DNA of 64,000 bases from assembly GCF_009762795.1 (NCBI RefSeq), contig NZ_CP046400.1:1093501-1157500 (forward strand), given 5' to 3'. Origin of the DNA: Pseudodesulfovibrio cashew. Lineage in GTDB: Bacteria > Desulfobacterota > Desulfovibrionia > Desulfovibrionales > Desulfovibrionaceae. Of the stretch, positions 35,045 to 46,291 are shown one piece after another. The notes beneath the pieces were generated by a model, which was not told the DNA's origin, did no database searches, and saw nothing but the letters and a program-made list of their open reading frames with translations. Numbering within the stretch: position 1 is the first letter of the stretch; every line of letters starts with the position of its first letter. The position numbers and the translations under genes were made by a program.

Positions 35045-37012
35045 CTAATGTGTGACCGGAATGGTGAAGGTGAAGGTCGAGCCGCTGCCCAGGACGCTGC
35101 TCGCGGTGATGGAGCCGCCGTAGTGCTCGGCGATACGCTTGGAGATGGCCAGCCCCATGCCGCTGCCGCGGGCCGCCCGGGTGTCGGATTTGGACCGGGC
35201 CACCTGGTAGAACTTGTCGAAAATGCTCTCCAGCTTGTCCTGCGGAATGCCCACGCCGGTATCCGAGACAATGAAATCGACCCCTTCCTCTCCGGCCTTG
35301 GCAGTGAGGGTCACCGAGCCCTTTTCCGTGAATTTGGCCGCGTTGCTGATCAGGTTGTTGAGGACCTGGTGCAACCGGTCCGGATCTGCATTGATGGCTG
35401 GCAGCGTCCCTTCGACGTCAATGTTCAGGGTAACGTCGGTGTCGCTGAAATATCCCTCCAATACGGGCCGGGCCTGATCTATGAATGAGGCCGGATCGAG
35501 CGTGCCGTCGTTCCAGACCATCCTGCCAGATTCTATCTTGGAGAGATCCAGGAAATCATTGATCATTCTTGTCAGTCGTTCCCCCTCGTTTTCCACGATG
35601 GCGAGGTTGGAGATGATGCGCCTTCCCCTGGCCTTCAGGGTTTCGTTTTTGCGGCAGGCAGGAACGAAGTATTTTTTGAAATCCCGTCCGATGATCTTGC
35701 AGAAACCGAGAACCGACGTCAGCGGGGTCCGCAGGTCGTGGGAGACGGTATTCAGCACTGACGTCTTGAGGTCGTCGAGCTTGCGCAGCTCGTAGTTGGC
35801 TACCTCAAGCTCGCGGGAGCGCTGCACCAGTTCGTTGGTCCTGTCTTCGATCAGCGCTTCCTGGTAATGGCTGAGCTCCTCGAGTTCCTGCTCGGCTACG
35901 CGCCGGGCGCGATTGTTGAGCAGCAGAATGACAACGGCCATGGAGAGCAGGGTGATGAACAGAATGGCGGTCCAGAATTCAAAGGTGTATTTCGTTATCA
36001 GCGACTCGGGCACGTTGATCATGATGCCGCCCTCGGGAACCCTGTCCGGGTCCAGCCCGAAGCGCTGCAGCACGGCGTAATCAAACACGTAGCCGTTGGC
36101 TTTTTCCAGGACCACCGGAATGTCTGCGGCCCGGGTCCCGTCCAGTATCCGCAACGCTTTGCGTGCCGCCAGTTCCCCCTGCTTCGCTCCGGAGGTGATC
36201 ATGCCCCCGAGGATGCCCTTGTCCAGGAAGAAATCCCACATACCGTAAATCGGTGCAGTGCTCGCTTGGCTCAGTACGCGGGCGACCTCGGCATAGGTGA
36301 ACCAATTCCCCAGCCGATCCCTGTTGTACATAACGAGCAGCACGGCAGAATCCGGAGGCAGCTTGGCCAGGTCGCCCCTGAGCTCGGCCAGGGACTTGTC
36401 GTCCAGCCAGGTAACGTCGAGCCGGTCCCTGAAGTCGGGCAGAGTCCGTTCCACGTGACCTCGGCCTATCTTTCCCGACGTGGTGTCGTCGCACACCACG
36501 TAAAGCCGTTTCAGGCCGGGTTGCAGGCTCAAGGCGGCACGAATGGTGGAGGCGATGTCGGTAAATTCGAGCACGCCCGTGGCGTTGGTGAAATCGGGCC
36601 TCTTGGGCAGGTCGAAATCATTGACCCCGCAAAAGACCATGGGGGCATCCAGGAACAGGTCATGATGGTGGCGCAACACGAAATTAGCCGCGTTGTCATC
36701 GGACGCGATGATCGCATCGAAACGGACATTCCGGTATTTAAAACGATACTGCTCTTCCAGCAGGGCGAGATATTGCGGGGAGTAGTGGTTCTTGGTGTCC
36801 ATGTACTCCACGAACACCTTTACCTCACCTTCCCGCTCGGCGAGCGCTTCCATGGCTCCGCGAGTGATGCTCGCGGTCCAGGCAAGATCCTGATTGTACG
36901 AATTAAGCAGCAGGACCCGCTTTTCCGGCTGACAGTGAGCCGTTCCCGCCACCGCGCACAGGCTCAGCAGCAGAGAAACCACAAGAAAAAACTGGCGAAT
37001 TCCATTCGTCAT
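35045..37012 (-). CDS. Histidine kinase with ABC-type substrate-binding sensor
   Basis: 655 residues. There is a signal peptide (about 1-27), then a periplasmic region of about 310 residues resembling an ABC-transporter substrate-binding domain (KRVLLLNSYNQDLAWTASITRG, FDAIIASDDNAANFVL, APMVFCGVNDF). TM lies at about 345-366, then a coiled coil, the H-box NTVSHDLRTPLTSVLGF, and the N, G1, F and G2 boxes of a complete ATPase domain. No response regulator is adjacent, so it is an orphan kinase. A strong inverted repeat lies 19 bases before its start. Confidence 0.93.
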   Translation of the reverse strand: MTNGIRQFFLVVSLLLSLCAVAGTAHCQPEKRVLLLNSYNQDLAWTASITRGAMEALAEREGEVKVFVEYMDTKNHYSPQYLALLEEQYRFKYRNVRFDAIIASDDNAANFVLRHHHDLFLDAPMVFCGVNDFDLPKRPDFTNATGVLEFTDIASTIRAALSLQPGLKRLYVVCDDTTSGKIGRGHVERTLPDFRDRLDVTWLDDKSLAELRGDLAKLPPDSAVLLVMYNRDRLGNWFTYAEVARVLSQASTAPIYGMWDFFLDKGILGGMITSGAKQGELAARKALRILDGTRAADIPVVLEKANGYVFDYAVLQRFGLDPDRVPEGGIMINVPESLITKYTFEFWTAILFITLLSMAVVILLLNNRARRVAEQELEELSHYQEALIEDRTNELVQRSRELEVANYELRKLDDLKTSVLNTVSHDLRTPLTSVLGFCKIIGRDFKKYFVPACRKNETLKARGRRIISNLAIVENEGERLTRMINDFLDLSKIESGRMVWNDGTLDPASFIDQARPVLEGYFSDTDVTLNIDVEGTLPAINADPDRLHQVLNNLISNAAKFTEKGSVTLTAKAGEEGVDFIVSDTGVGIPQDKLESIFDKFYQVARSKSDTRAARGSGMGLAISKRIAEHYGGSITASSVLGSGSTFTFTIPVTH

Positions 37013-37030
37013 GCGCCGCGTACTCCGATT

Positions 37031-37066
37031 TTGACGCTATTGGCTTTTTCACACCAATAGCATCAA
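37031..37066. promoter_or_regulatory. Long inverted repeat before the orphan kinase gene
   Basis: TTGACGCTATTGG and CCAATAGCATCAA pair at 12 of 13 positions across a 10-base spacer. On the minus strand it lies 19 bases upstream of the kinase ATG, where an operator or leader hairpin would act. No T-run follows, so it is not an obvious terminator. Confidence 0.6.
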
Positions 37067-37149
37067 TACCCGCTCATACATAATAATGCAACGGCTACCG
37101 TGAATGAACCGGGTCTTTTCGCATGCGAACCGGAAGATATTCGGGGAAA

Positions 37150-37974
37150 TCAGTTCTGCGGCGGCTGGGGGATTTCCTTTTGGGGCTCGATGTATGGGAG
37201 ATTGGCCAGTCTGGTCTCGACGACCTTGGGGTTGGGGTAGGTCTTCACGATGGATTGCAGAAGCTCCCGGGCCTTGTTGTAATCCCGTTCGTTCTCGTAG
37301 ATGTCGGCCAGCAGAAAGACGGCCAGGACGCGGGTCTGCTCCTTGACGCCATCCAGGGACAACAGGGTCTCCAGGGCGCGGCGCGACTGATTCCAGTTGG
37401 AGATGAAGCTGTAGCTCTGGGCAAGTTCATAGAGACAGCGCGCCTTGGCATCGTCGTCCTTGGCGGAATCGGCGCAATTCTCCAGCGTCACGGCCACCAT
37501 GTCGTAATTGCCCATGTTCCGGTACAGCTTGGCCATGCGCAACTGCGTAACATAGGTGTGCTCCGGCGACTCCACCGCGTACACCATGCACTTTTCGAAT
37601 GACTCCAGCGCCTTACTTCTGTTTCCTAATTGCGCATAGATATCGCCGAGTTGAAACATGATTCGCCAGGCGGCCTCCGGGTCGGTGCCCAACTCCAGAT
37701 ACATGGCCTCCAGCAGCACCACGGCGCGATCCAGGTCGCCTTTGACGCTGATGGCGATCTCGCTCAGCCGATTCCACGCCTCGGTGCGGAACCTGCCCTG
37801 CGGCTCGTCCTGCAGGTAGCGCTCATAGTTCTTTTCCGCCTCCAGGTAGAGTCCCTTGGAGTAGGCCTCGCGGGCGTGCTCGATGTCTTCCCGGCCCGGT
37901 CCGCCGCCCCGGTCGCAGCCGGTCGCGGCGAAAAGCGCGGCAAGGATGACAATGGCCAGCAATATTCGCTTCAT
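37150..37974 (-). CDS. TPR-repeat lipoprotein
   Basis: 274 residues from ATG 37974 (MKRILLAIVILAALFAATGCD); the open frame extends further. The lipobox FAATGC is followed by Gly/Asp-rich sequence, then helical repeats of TPR character through about residue 250 (AREAYSKGLYLEAEKNYERYL, FQLGDIYAQLGNRSKALESFEKC, LADIYENERDYNKARELLQSI). It should be attached to a membrane facing the periplasm, perhaps as an assembly scaffold. It follows gyrA by 174 bases on the same strand with a hairpin between. Confidence 0.88.
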   Translation of the reverse strand: MKRILLAIVILAALFAATGCDRGGGPGREDIEHAREAYSKGLYLEAEKNYERYLQDEPQGRFRTEAWNRLSEIAISVKGDLDRAVVLLEAMYLELGTDPEAAWRIMFQLGDIYAQLGNRSKALESFEKCMVYAVESPEHTYVTQLRMAKLYRNMGNYDMVAVTLENCADSAKDDDAKARCLYELAQSYSFISNWNQSRRALETLLSLDGVKEQTRVLAVFLLADIYENERDYNKARELLQSIVKTYPNPKVVETRLANLPYIEPQKEIPQPPQN

Positions 37975-38084
37975 GAATGCGTTTCCCGATTTGCCCGGTC
38001 TCCCATGGGAGACCATTGCGTTTTCTACGCGTTAACCAGGAAAAAAAGGCGAAAAAACACACCGGCTCCCCATTTTCTCCGGCG

Positions 38085-38112
38085 GAATGCGGGCCGTTTC
38101 CGGCCCGCATTC
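38085..38112 (-). terminator. Hairpin after gyrA, possible terminator
   Basis: GAATGCGGGCCG and CGGCCCGCATTC form a perfect 12-base stem with a TTTC loop, 36 bases after the gyrA stop. There is no T-run directly after it, so read-through to the lipoprotein gene is possible. Confidence 0.45.
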
Positions 38113-38148
38113 AAAGTCTTTTACGCGTTTCTTTCACCGCCTGGGACG

Positions 38149-40590
38149 TTACTTGTCCTTCAGTTCATCCTCGTCATCCATGACCAGATCGAACCCGGCC
38201 ACGTAGTTGCCTTCGTCCATGCGGACCAGGCGCACACCCTGGGTGGCTCTGCCACGGGTCTGGCTGATCTCGCCCACGGACATGCGGATGACCTTGTTCT
38301 GTGTGGTGAGCAGGATCACGTCGTCGCTCTCGTTGACCATGCGCGCGCCGACCACTTGGCCGGTCTTGTTGGTCAGGCGCATGTTCAGGATGCCCTTACC
38401 GCCGCGCGACTGGACCCGGTACTGGTCGATGGAGGTCCGCTTGCCGAAGCCGCCCTCGGAAACCGTGAGCAGCTGGTCGCGCTCGGGATCGCCGGTGACC
38501 ACGCAGGCCACGACCTCGTCGCTGCCGCGCAGGGCAACACCCTTGACGCCGGCGGTGGCCCTGCCCAGCGGGCGGGCGTCATTGATGTTGAAGCGGATGG
38601 CCGAACCCTCGCGGGTGGCCAGGATGCAATCCACGTCCGGTTCGATCTCGCGGACCATCATCAGCTCGTCGCCATCGCGCAGGTTCACCGCGCGGATGCC
38701 GGTGGAACGGCAGTTGCCGTACAGGCCGATGGAGGAGCGCTTGATCATGCCCTTGCGGGTCACGAACAGGAAGAAGCGGTCGTCCTCGAACTCGCGCAGG
38801 GAGAGGGCGGTGGCGATGTGCTCGTCCTTCTCCAGGGGCAGCAGGTTATTGACGTGGCCGCCCTTGGCGTAACGCGAGCCTTCCGGCACCTGATGGACCT
38901 TGATCTTGAACATCTTGCCCAGGTTCGTGAACAGGACAAGGTGCTGATGGTTGGTGGTCAGCATGAAGGTGTGGATGAAGTCGCCGTCGCCAGTCTGCAC
39001 GCCGGAGATCCCCTTTCCGCCCCGGCGCTGGGCCGTGTAGTTGGAGAGCGGGGTGCGCTTGATGTAGCCACGCTGGGACAGGGTGATGACGGTCTCCTCG
39101 TCGGGAATGAGATCCTCGATGTCGATGGAGTCCGGATCGGCCATGAGCAGCTCGGACTTGCGCGGAGTGGCGTAGTTTTCCTTGATCTCGCCGAGTTCAT
39201 CGCGGATGACGGACTTGAGCACGTCCTCGTTCTCCAGAATGGACTTGAAGTATTCGATCTTCTTCATCAATTCGGCCAACTCTTCCAGGAGCTTGTCGTG
39301 CTCCAGGCCGGTCAGCTTCTGGAGTCGCATGTCCAGAATGGCTTTGGCCTGGATCTCCGACAGCTCGAAGCGGCTCATCAACCCTTCCTTGGCCTCGTCG
39401 GGCGTCTTGGAAGCGCGAATGAGCTTGACCACTTCGTCGATGTTGTCCAGGGCGATGCGCAAGCCTTCCAAGATGTGGACGCGGCGCTCGCACTTGTCGA
39501 GATCGAACTTGGTCCGGCGGATGATGACTTCCCGGCGATGATCCAGGAAGTGGCTCAGAACCTCTTTCAGGTTCATGAGCATGGGCCGCTTGCCGACAAC
39601 GGCCATCATGTTGATGCCGAAGCTGGTTTCCAGCGGCGTGAACTTGTAGAGCGAGTTGATGATGATGTCCGCGATGGCCCCGCGCTTCAGGTCGAGGACG
39701 ATGCGGATGCCCTTGCGGTCGGACTCGTCGCGCAGATCGGACACACCCTCGATCTTCTTCTCGTGGACCAGGGCAGCAATCTTCTCCACCAGGGTGGACT
39801 TGTTGAGCGCATAGGGAATTTCCCTGATGACGATGCACTCCTTCCTGCCCTTCCTGGCCTCCTCGACCTCGACCACGCCGCGGATCTTGATGGACCCGCG
39901 CCCGGTCTCGTAAGCGTCTTTCAATCCCTGGCCGCCGAAGACCATTCCTCCGGTGGGGAAGTCCGGTCCCTGAACGTGCAGCATCATGTCGGCCACGGTG
40001 CAGCCAGGGTTATCCAGCAGATGCACGCAGCCGTCGATGAGCTCGCCCAGGTTGTGGGGCGGAATATTGGTGGCCATGCCGACCGCGATACCCGTGGTGC
40101 CGTTGAGCAGCAGGTTGGGCACCTTGGTGGGCAGCACCGAGGGCTCCTGCAGGGTGTTGTCGTAGTTGGGACGGAAGTCCACGGTCTGCTTCTCGATGTC
40201 CCCGAGGAACTCGGAGCAGAGCCTGGCCATGCGCACTTCGGTGTAACGCATTGCCGCCGCGGCGTCGCCGTCGATGGAGCCGAAGTTACCCTGGCCATCC
40301 ACGAGCATGTCGCGCATGGAAAAGTCCTGGGCCATGCGGACGAGGGCGTCGTAAACTGCCGAGTCGCCGTGCGGGTGGTATTTACCGATGACGTCACCGA
40401 CCACGCGCGCGGACTTCTTGTAGGCCCGGTTGTGGTAGTTGCCCAGGTCGTGCATGGCGTACAGAATACGCCGGTGGACCGGTTTCAAACCGTCCCGGAC
40501 GTCCGGAATGGCGCGTCCGATGATGACTGAAAGCGAGTACTCCAGGTAACTCTTCTTCAGTTCGCTTTCGATAGTGATCGTATCGTTCAT
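38149..40590 (-). CDS. gyrA: DNA gyrase subunit A
   Basis: 813 residues, starting [23 protein letters not shown] after AGGAGG. The catalytic Tyr is Y116 (AAAMRYTE). The quinolone-resistance region [10 protein letters not shown] carries S77 and D81, the sensitive residues corresponding to S83 and D87 of E. coli. The C-terminal domain has the GyrA box QRRGGKG and later degenerate repeats (QSRGGKG), as needed to wrap DNA and supercoil negatively. It follows gyrB at 353 bases, with a dispersed repeat in the gap. Confidence 0.98.
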   Translation of the reverse strand: MNDTITIESELKKSYLEYSLSVIIGRAIPDVRDGLKPVHRRILYAMHDLGNYHNRAYKKSARVVGDVIGKYHPHGDSAVYDALVRMAQDFSMRDMLVDGQGNFGSIDGDAAAAMRYTEVRMARLCSEFLGDIEKQTVDFRPNYDNTLQEPSVLPTKVPNLLLNGTTGIAVGMATNIPPHNLGELIDGCVHLLDNPGCTVADMMLHVQGPDFPTGGMVFGGQGLKDAYETGRGSIKIRGVVEVEEARKGRKECIVIREIPYALNKSTLVEKIAALVHEKKIEGVSDLRDESDRKGIRIVLDLKRGAIADIIINSLYKFTPLETSFGINMMAVVGKRPMLMNLKEVLSHFLDHRREVIIRRTKFDLDKCERRVHILEGLRIALDNIDEVVKLIRASKTPDEAKEGLMSRFELSEIQAKAILDMRLQKLTGLEHDKLLEELAELMKKIEYFKSILENEDVLKSVIRDELGEIKENYATPRKSELLMADPDSIDIEDLIPDEETVITLSQRGYIKRTPLSNYTAQRRGGKGISGVQTGDGDFIHTFMLTTNHQHLVLFTNLGKMFKIKVHQVPEGSRYAKGGHVNNLLPLEKDEHIATALSLREFEDDRFFLFVTRKGMIKRSSIGLYGNCRSTGIRAVNLRDGDELMMVREIEPDVDCILATREGSAIRFNINDARPLGRATAGVKGVALRGSDEVVACVVTGDPERDQLLTVSEGGFGKRTSIDQYRVQSRGGKGILNMRLTNKTGQVVGARMVNESDDVILLTTQNKVIRMSVGEISQTRGRATQGVRLVRMDEGNYVAGFDLVMDDEDELKDK

Positions 40591-40607
40591 TATGCCTCCT
40601 AGGAGTT

Positions 40608-40695
40608 GCCTCCGGCGGGCCTACCGGCGGTCGCCTTCGGCGGGACCAGTGCCCCCTTTGAAAAGGGTTCTCTGGACTCTCCTAAACTTTTTGTC
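40608..40695 (+). repeat. Dispersed intergenic repeat, copy 3
   Basis: Runs GCCTCCGGCGGGC, then GGTCGCCTTCGGCGGG, a hairpin CCCTTTGAAAAGGG, TTCTCTGGACTCT and CCTAAACTTTTTGTC. It has the same order as copies 1 and 2. Confidence 0.75.
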
Positions 40696-40891
40696 ACGCC
40701 GCTTGGGAGCCCCCTTGGAACCCTCTGATACGACTTGGCGGCGAAACTGTGCTAGATTTCAAATTTATCTATCTTTTCAGTATGATGAATAAATCAGCCA
40801 TACTTTCTTAACCTACCTCCACGCCGCTCTGCGGAATTCTCGCTTTCCGCCGTATGACCTTGTGGCGTGGCACCAAAAAGTTATGGAAGAG

Positions 40892-40930
40892 GGTCTGGGG
40901 AAAACCTCTCTCAATAGGTTTCCCCCAGTC
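40892..40930 (-). terminator. Hairpin after gyrB
   Basis: GGTCTGGGGAAAACC pairs with GGTTTCCCCCAGTC with few mismatches. On the minus strand a T-run (CTTTTTGG) follows only about 15 bases later. Confidence 0.5.
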
Positions 40931-40943
40931 TTCATTCCAAAAC

Positions 40944-43349
<2,406 letters not shown>

Positions 43350-44519
43350 CTACGCATTTTCCTCGGTGTAGTAAGTCTCTTCCTGGATCATCATTGGCAT
43401 GACGATAACCTGGTAGTCCTTGTCGTCGGCTCCGGACACGCCGCAGGGCGCCTCGGTGCCGGTGAGGGTGAATTTGACGGTGTCGGAATTGAAGTGGTTG
43501 AGTATCTCGATCAGGTTCCGGGTAGGGAACGCAATACGCTTCATTTCGCCGCTGAAGGTGGCATCCAGCGATTCCTGAGCCGTTCCCGTCTCCTGGCCTT
43601 GGGCCGAGACCAAAACTTCGCTCCCGTCGAATTTGAAGTACGCGCAGCGGTTGGAGTCCGTATTGAACAGCGCGACGCGGGAGAGGGCGTCGACCATCTC
43701 CATCCGGTTGACCTCCAGGGTGGAGACGTCCGGATCATTCAGTTTCGACAGGAAGTTCTGGTAGTTGGGGTACTGGTAATAAGAGAGCGGCAGGGTAAAG
43801 GTCTCCCGCTGGTCACCGGTGCGGAAGAAGAGGCGCTTGTCGGAAATGGCCAGCTCGATCTCATCGGCGGTGAGCCACTTCTTGAGCTCGGTGAGGTACT
43901 TCTTCTGGATGAGCACGCCTTCTTCCGGGAGCATGGCGTAAATATCGTCGTTGACGAAGTTGAACATGGCGAACTGGTGGCCGTTCAGGCCGCAGACCTC
44001 GACCTTCTTCACGCCCATGACATCGCGCGGCACCAGGTACAGGCAGGCGATGGCCTCCATGGAGTCCTCATCGGAGATGCAGAAGGCGATCTTGTCGATG
44101 ATTTCGTGCAGAAAGTCGCCGGACCAGAACACGGTGCCGTTCTCGGGAAAGCTGGAAAACTTCTGGAACCAGTCGGGATCGTTGACCGGGAACTTATACT
44201 TCCTGGCCCGCTGCTCCACCAGCACGTTGGCGGACTCGTCGTCCGTGCGGATGGTCAGCTCGCCCTGATCGCCCCTGAGCTGCTTGACCAGGTCGTAGAA
44301 GGCGCGACCCTGAACGCCGGCCAGCCCCTCTCCTTCGATGGTCGCGGGATAGGATCCCTTGAACTCGAGGTTGGAGTCGGTGGACATGACGTTGAGGCTC
44401 CCATTTTCGCACTGGAGCCAGATGGTGCGGAGAAAGGCCGCTCCGGTTTTGGCCGGGATGATGTTCGCCGACTTCTGGAGGCCTTCGATGATTTCATCTC
44501 TGTTCACTTTCAGAAACAT
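43350..44519 (-). CDS. dnaN: DNA polymerase III beta subunit (sliding clamp)
   Basis: 389 residues, slightly longer than the common 366-380. It begins MFLKVNRDEIIEGLQKSANIIPAK and follows the three-domain clamp pattern (LEFKGSYPATIEGEGLAGVQGRAFYDLVKQL; ALSRVALFNTDSNRCAYFKFDGSEVLVSAQ; DTVKFTLTGTEAPCGVSG). The usual C-terminal YVIMPMRL is altered to YQVIVMPMMI before a short extra tail. The clamp tethers the replicative polymerase to DNA. It lies between dnaA and gyrB, all on one strand. Confidence 0.96.
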   Translation of the reverse strand: MFLKVNRDEIIEGLQKSANIIPAKTGAAFLRTIWLQCENGSLNVMSTDSNLEFKGSYPATIEGEGLAGVQGRAFYDLVKQLRGDQGELTIRTDDESANVLVEQRARKYKFPVNDPDWFQKFSSFPENGTVFWSGDFLHEIIDKIAFCISDEDSMEAIACLYLVPRDVMGVKKVEVCGLNGHQFAMFNFVNDDIYAMLPEEGVLIQKKYLTELKKWLTADEIELAISDKRLFFRTGDQRETFTLPLSYYQYPNYQNFLSKLNDPDVSTLEVNRMEMVDALSRVALFNTDSNRCAYFKFDGSEVLVSAQGQETGTAQESLDATFSGEMKRIAFPTRNLIEILNHFNSDTVKFTLTGTEAPCGVSGADDKDYQVIVMPMMIQEETYYTEENA

Positions 44520-44550
44520 AAATTAAAACTCCTTTATTGAGATTTATTAC

Positions 44551-44645
44551 CTCGGTTCCTTTGTTCCAAATTCAGCCAACCCCTTTTTTTCCATGGCTTT
44601 TTTGCGCACATGGATTGTCCCTGATTTGGAACTCTTGGAACCGAG
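44551..44645. promoter_or_regulatory. Long interrupted inverted repeat in the dnaA-dnaN spacer
   Basis: CTCGGTTCC-TTTG-TTCCAAAT pairs with ATTTGGAA-CTCT-TGGAACCGAG: 9 and 8 base pairs flank a 4-base internal loop, and the arms are separated by 52 bases. Each arm also has two TTCC (or GGAA) units 8 bases apart. No canonical DnaA box is present. It may be a paired regulator site or a leader structure of dnaN. Confidence 0.65.
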
Positions 44646-44667
44646 ATCACCGCATTTCGTGCATGGA

Positions 44668-45963
44668 TCACGTCATGCGACATTTTGTCTTCAACGTTTT
44701 CAACAGTTGTTTCAGTTCGTTGTCATCTTCCTGCATTTGTTTGATTTTTTTTACCGAGTACAGGACGGTCGAGTGGTCCTTTCCGCCAAAGGCGCGGCCC
44801 AGGGACGGATAGGAAGTGTTGAGCATCTGACGGCACAGGAACATGGCCACCTGCCGCGCAAGGGCGATGTGCTGGTGACGCTTGGTACCGGTCAGGTCGC
44901 CCACGCGGATGTTGAAATGCTCGCTGACCACGCCCATGATCTTTTTGGGCGTCAGGTCGTCCGTGGCCTTCTCCTCGGTGTTGGAGAGGATGTGCTGGAA
45001 GTCCTTTTCCGTGAGCTCCTTCTTGACCAGCTCCTTGAAGGCGAACAGCTTGAGCAGGATGCCCTGGAGATAGCGGAAATCCGTGAACCGCTGGGCCAGG
45101 GTCAGAACCTGTTCCTTGGTCAGGGTCAGCCTTCTCACCTTGCACTGACGCTGGATGTATCCGACCCGGATCTCCAGATCCGGCTTCTTCAGGGTGACTA
45201 TCAACCCCCATCCCAGGCGCGACTGCAGGCCGTCGTCCAGGAAGTCGTAACTGGTCACCTTGTCCCGGCAGGCCAGCACCATTTGCTTCTTGTTGTCGTA
45301 GAAGTGGTTGAAGATATTGATCAGTTCCTGCTGGAAATGGGGATACTCCCGGATCTTGTGGAAGTCGTCGAGGAACAGAAAATCGTACTCGAACAGGTGG
45401 TTTCTGGCCCGGAACGGGTCGCCCTTGAACTGGATGGTGTACAGGGAGTTCAACTCGTCCATGGTGCCCATGAAGATTTTCGAATAGTCGCTGTTTTTCG
45501 AAATCTCGTTGCCCACCGACTTGAGGATGTGCGTCTTGCCCGAGCCGCCGGGACCGCAGATGATGAACGGATTGAACAGCGAGCCGGACTGCTTGGCCAC
45601 CTCTTTGGCCGAGGCCACGGGAAAGTAGTTCTTCTTGTTGATGAGGAAGGATTCGAAGGTAAACTCCTGGCCGAAGGGGAAGTCGATGCGTTTGACAACC
45701 TCGGGAGGTGCACCGGCCGGGCGGTCCACAGCGCCGTTGTCCCGGTAGCTGACAAGATAGCCGTTGCCGAGGAACAGGTTGAGCTGCGCCTCGAATCGGT
45801 CCTGGACTTCGCTTTCAAACCATTTGGCGAAAAAAGCGTGCGGAAAACCGACAACGACCCGTTTGCCCTCGGGTTCGTATTCGAAATGAAGGGGGTCGAA
45901 CCACCGTTTCAGATCGCTATTGGAGTTGGTCTGGAGGAGATGTTTGCGAAGTGCCTGTTTCAC
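44668..45963 (-). CDS. dnaA: Chromosomal replication initiator DnaA
   Basis: 431 residues from GTG 45963 (no strong ribosome-binding site), on the short side for DnaA. The N-terminal domain I is followed by a short linker. The AAA+ domain has Walker A GPGGSGKT at 137-144 and Walker B FLFLDDFHKI. The C-terminal DNA-binding domain carries the DnaA signature (IALARQVAMFLCRQMLNTSY, GKDHSTVL). It opens the origin in its ATP form. The four genes dnaA-dnaN-gyrB-gyrA follow in order. Confidence 0.96.
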   Translation of the reverse strand: MKQALRKHLLQTNSNSDLKRWFDPLHFEYEPEGKRVVVGFPHAFFAKWFESEVQDRFEAQLNLFLGNGYLVSYRDNGAVDRPAGAPPEVVKRIDFPFGQEFTFESFLINKKNYFPVASAKEVAKQSGSLFNPFIICGPGGSGKTHILKSVGNEISKNSDYSKIFMGTMDELNSLYTIQFKGDPFRARNHLFEYDFLFLDDFHKIREYPHFQQELINIFNHFYDNKKQMVLACRDKVTSYDFLDDGLQSRLGWGLIVTLKKPDLEIRVGYIQRQCKVRRLTLTKEQVLTLAQRFTDFRYLQGILLKLFAFKELVKKELTEKDFQHILSNTEEKATDDLTPKKIMGVVSEHFNIRVGDLTGTKRHQHIALARQVAMFLCRQMLNTSYPSLGRAFGGKDHSTVLYSVKKIKQMQEDDNELKQLLKTLKTKCRMT

Positions 45964-46291
45964 GTCTATTCCGTGGCCTGGAAGGTGACTCTGTAACTAC
46001 TTAATAAAAATAGCTAAAATATGTTAAAACATGTGTCTAAAGAAATTCACGAAAATACTCGGTACATATACATTAAAAGATACCTAAAGCCAAGCTCTCG
46101 GGGACTGTTTCAGCAGACTAATTTTCGGCCGTTTTTCCCCGTGAGCCAAGTCCGCCTGTCACTTGCCGAATGCGTGGGGCGTTTCTCGTCCGTGCAAGAT
46201 GGCGCTTCTTTCCCTTGACGACAGCCGGGAAAAAATCTGCTATTGATCTTGTCCGTTTGATACTGACACAAATCCAATCGGAGGCGATATA
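45964..46291. other. AT-rich spacer upstream of dnaA, origin candidate
   Basis: The part at about 45997-46090 is very AT-rich, as expected of a DNA-unwinding element, and includes the small palindrome ATGTTAAAACAT (46020-46031). I find no 9-mer matching TTATCCACA with one mismatch or fewer; the best is TGTGTCTAA (two mismatches, about 46031-46039). Divergent promoters for dnaA and the DUF39 gene must also lie here. Origin status is inference from gene order. Confidence 0.45.
46215..46243 (+). promoter_or_regulatory. Possible sigma-70 promoter of the DUF39 gene
   Basis: TTGACG, 17 bases, TGCTAT (or TATTGA shifted). The -35 is good and the -10 is weak. It lies 49 bases before the ATG at 46292. 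Confidence 0.35.

Larger units (their letters stand above)
40591..40943. other. gyrB-gyrA spacer
   Basis: Contains a copy of the dispersed repeat (40608-40695), an AT-rich stretch (about 40740-40815) that could hold the gyrA promoter, and the gyrB hairpin at 40892-40930. No gene is seen. Confidence 0.7.

Noticed and set aside
40868-40886. Sigma-54-like TGGCAC before gyrA
   Set aside because: The -12 GC element is missing at the required distance.
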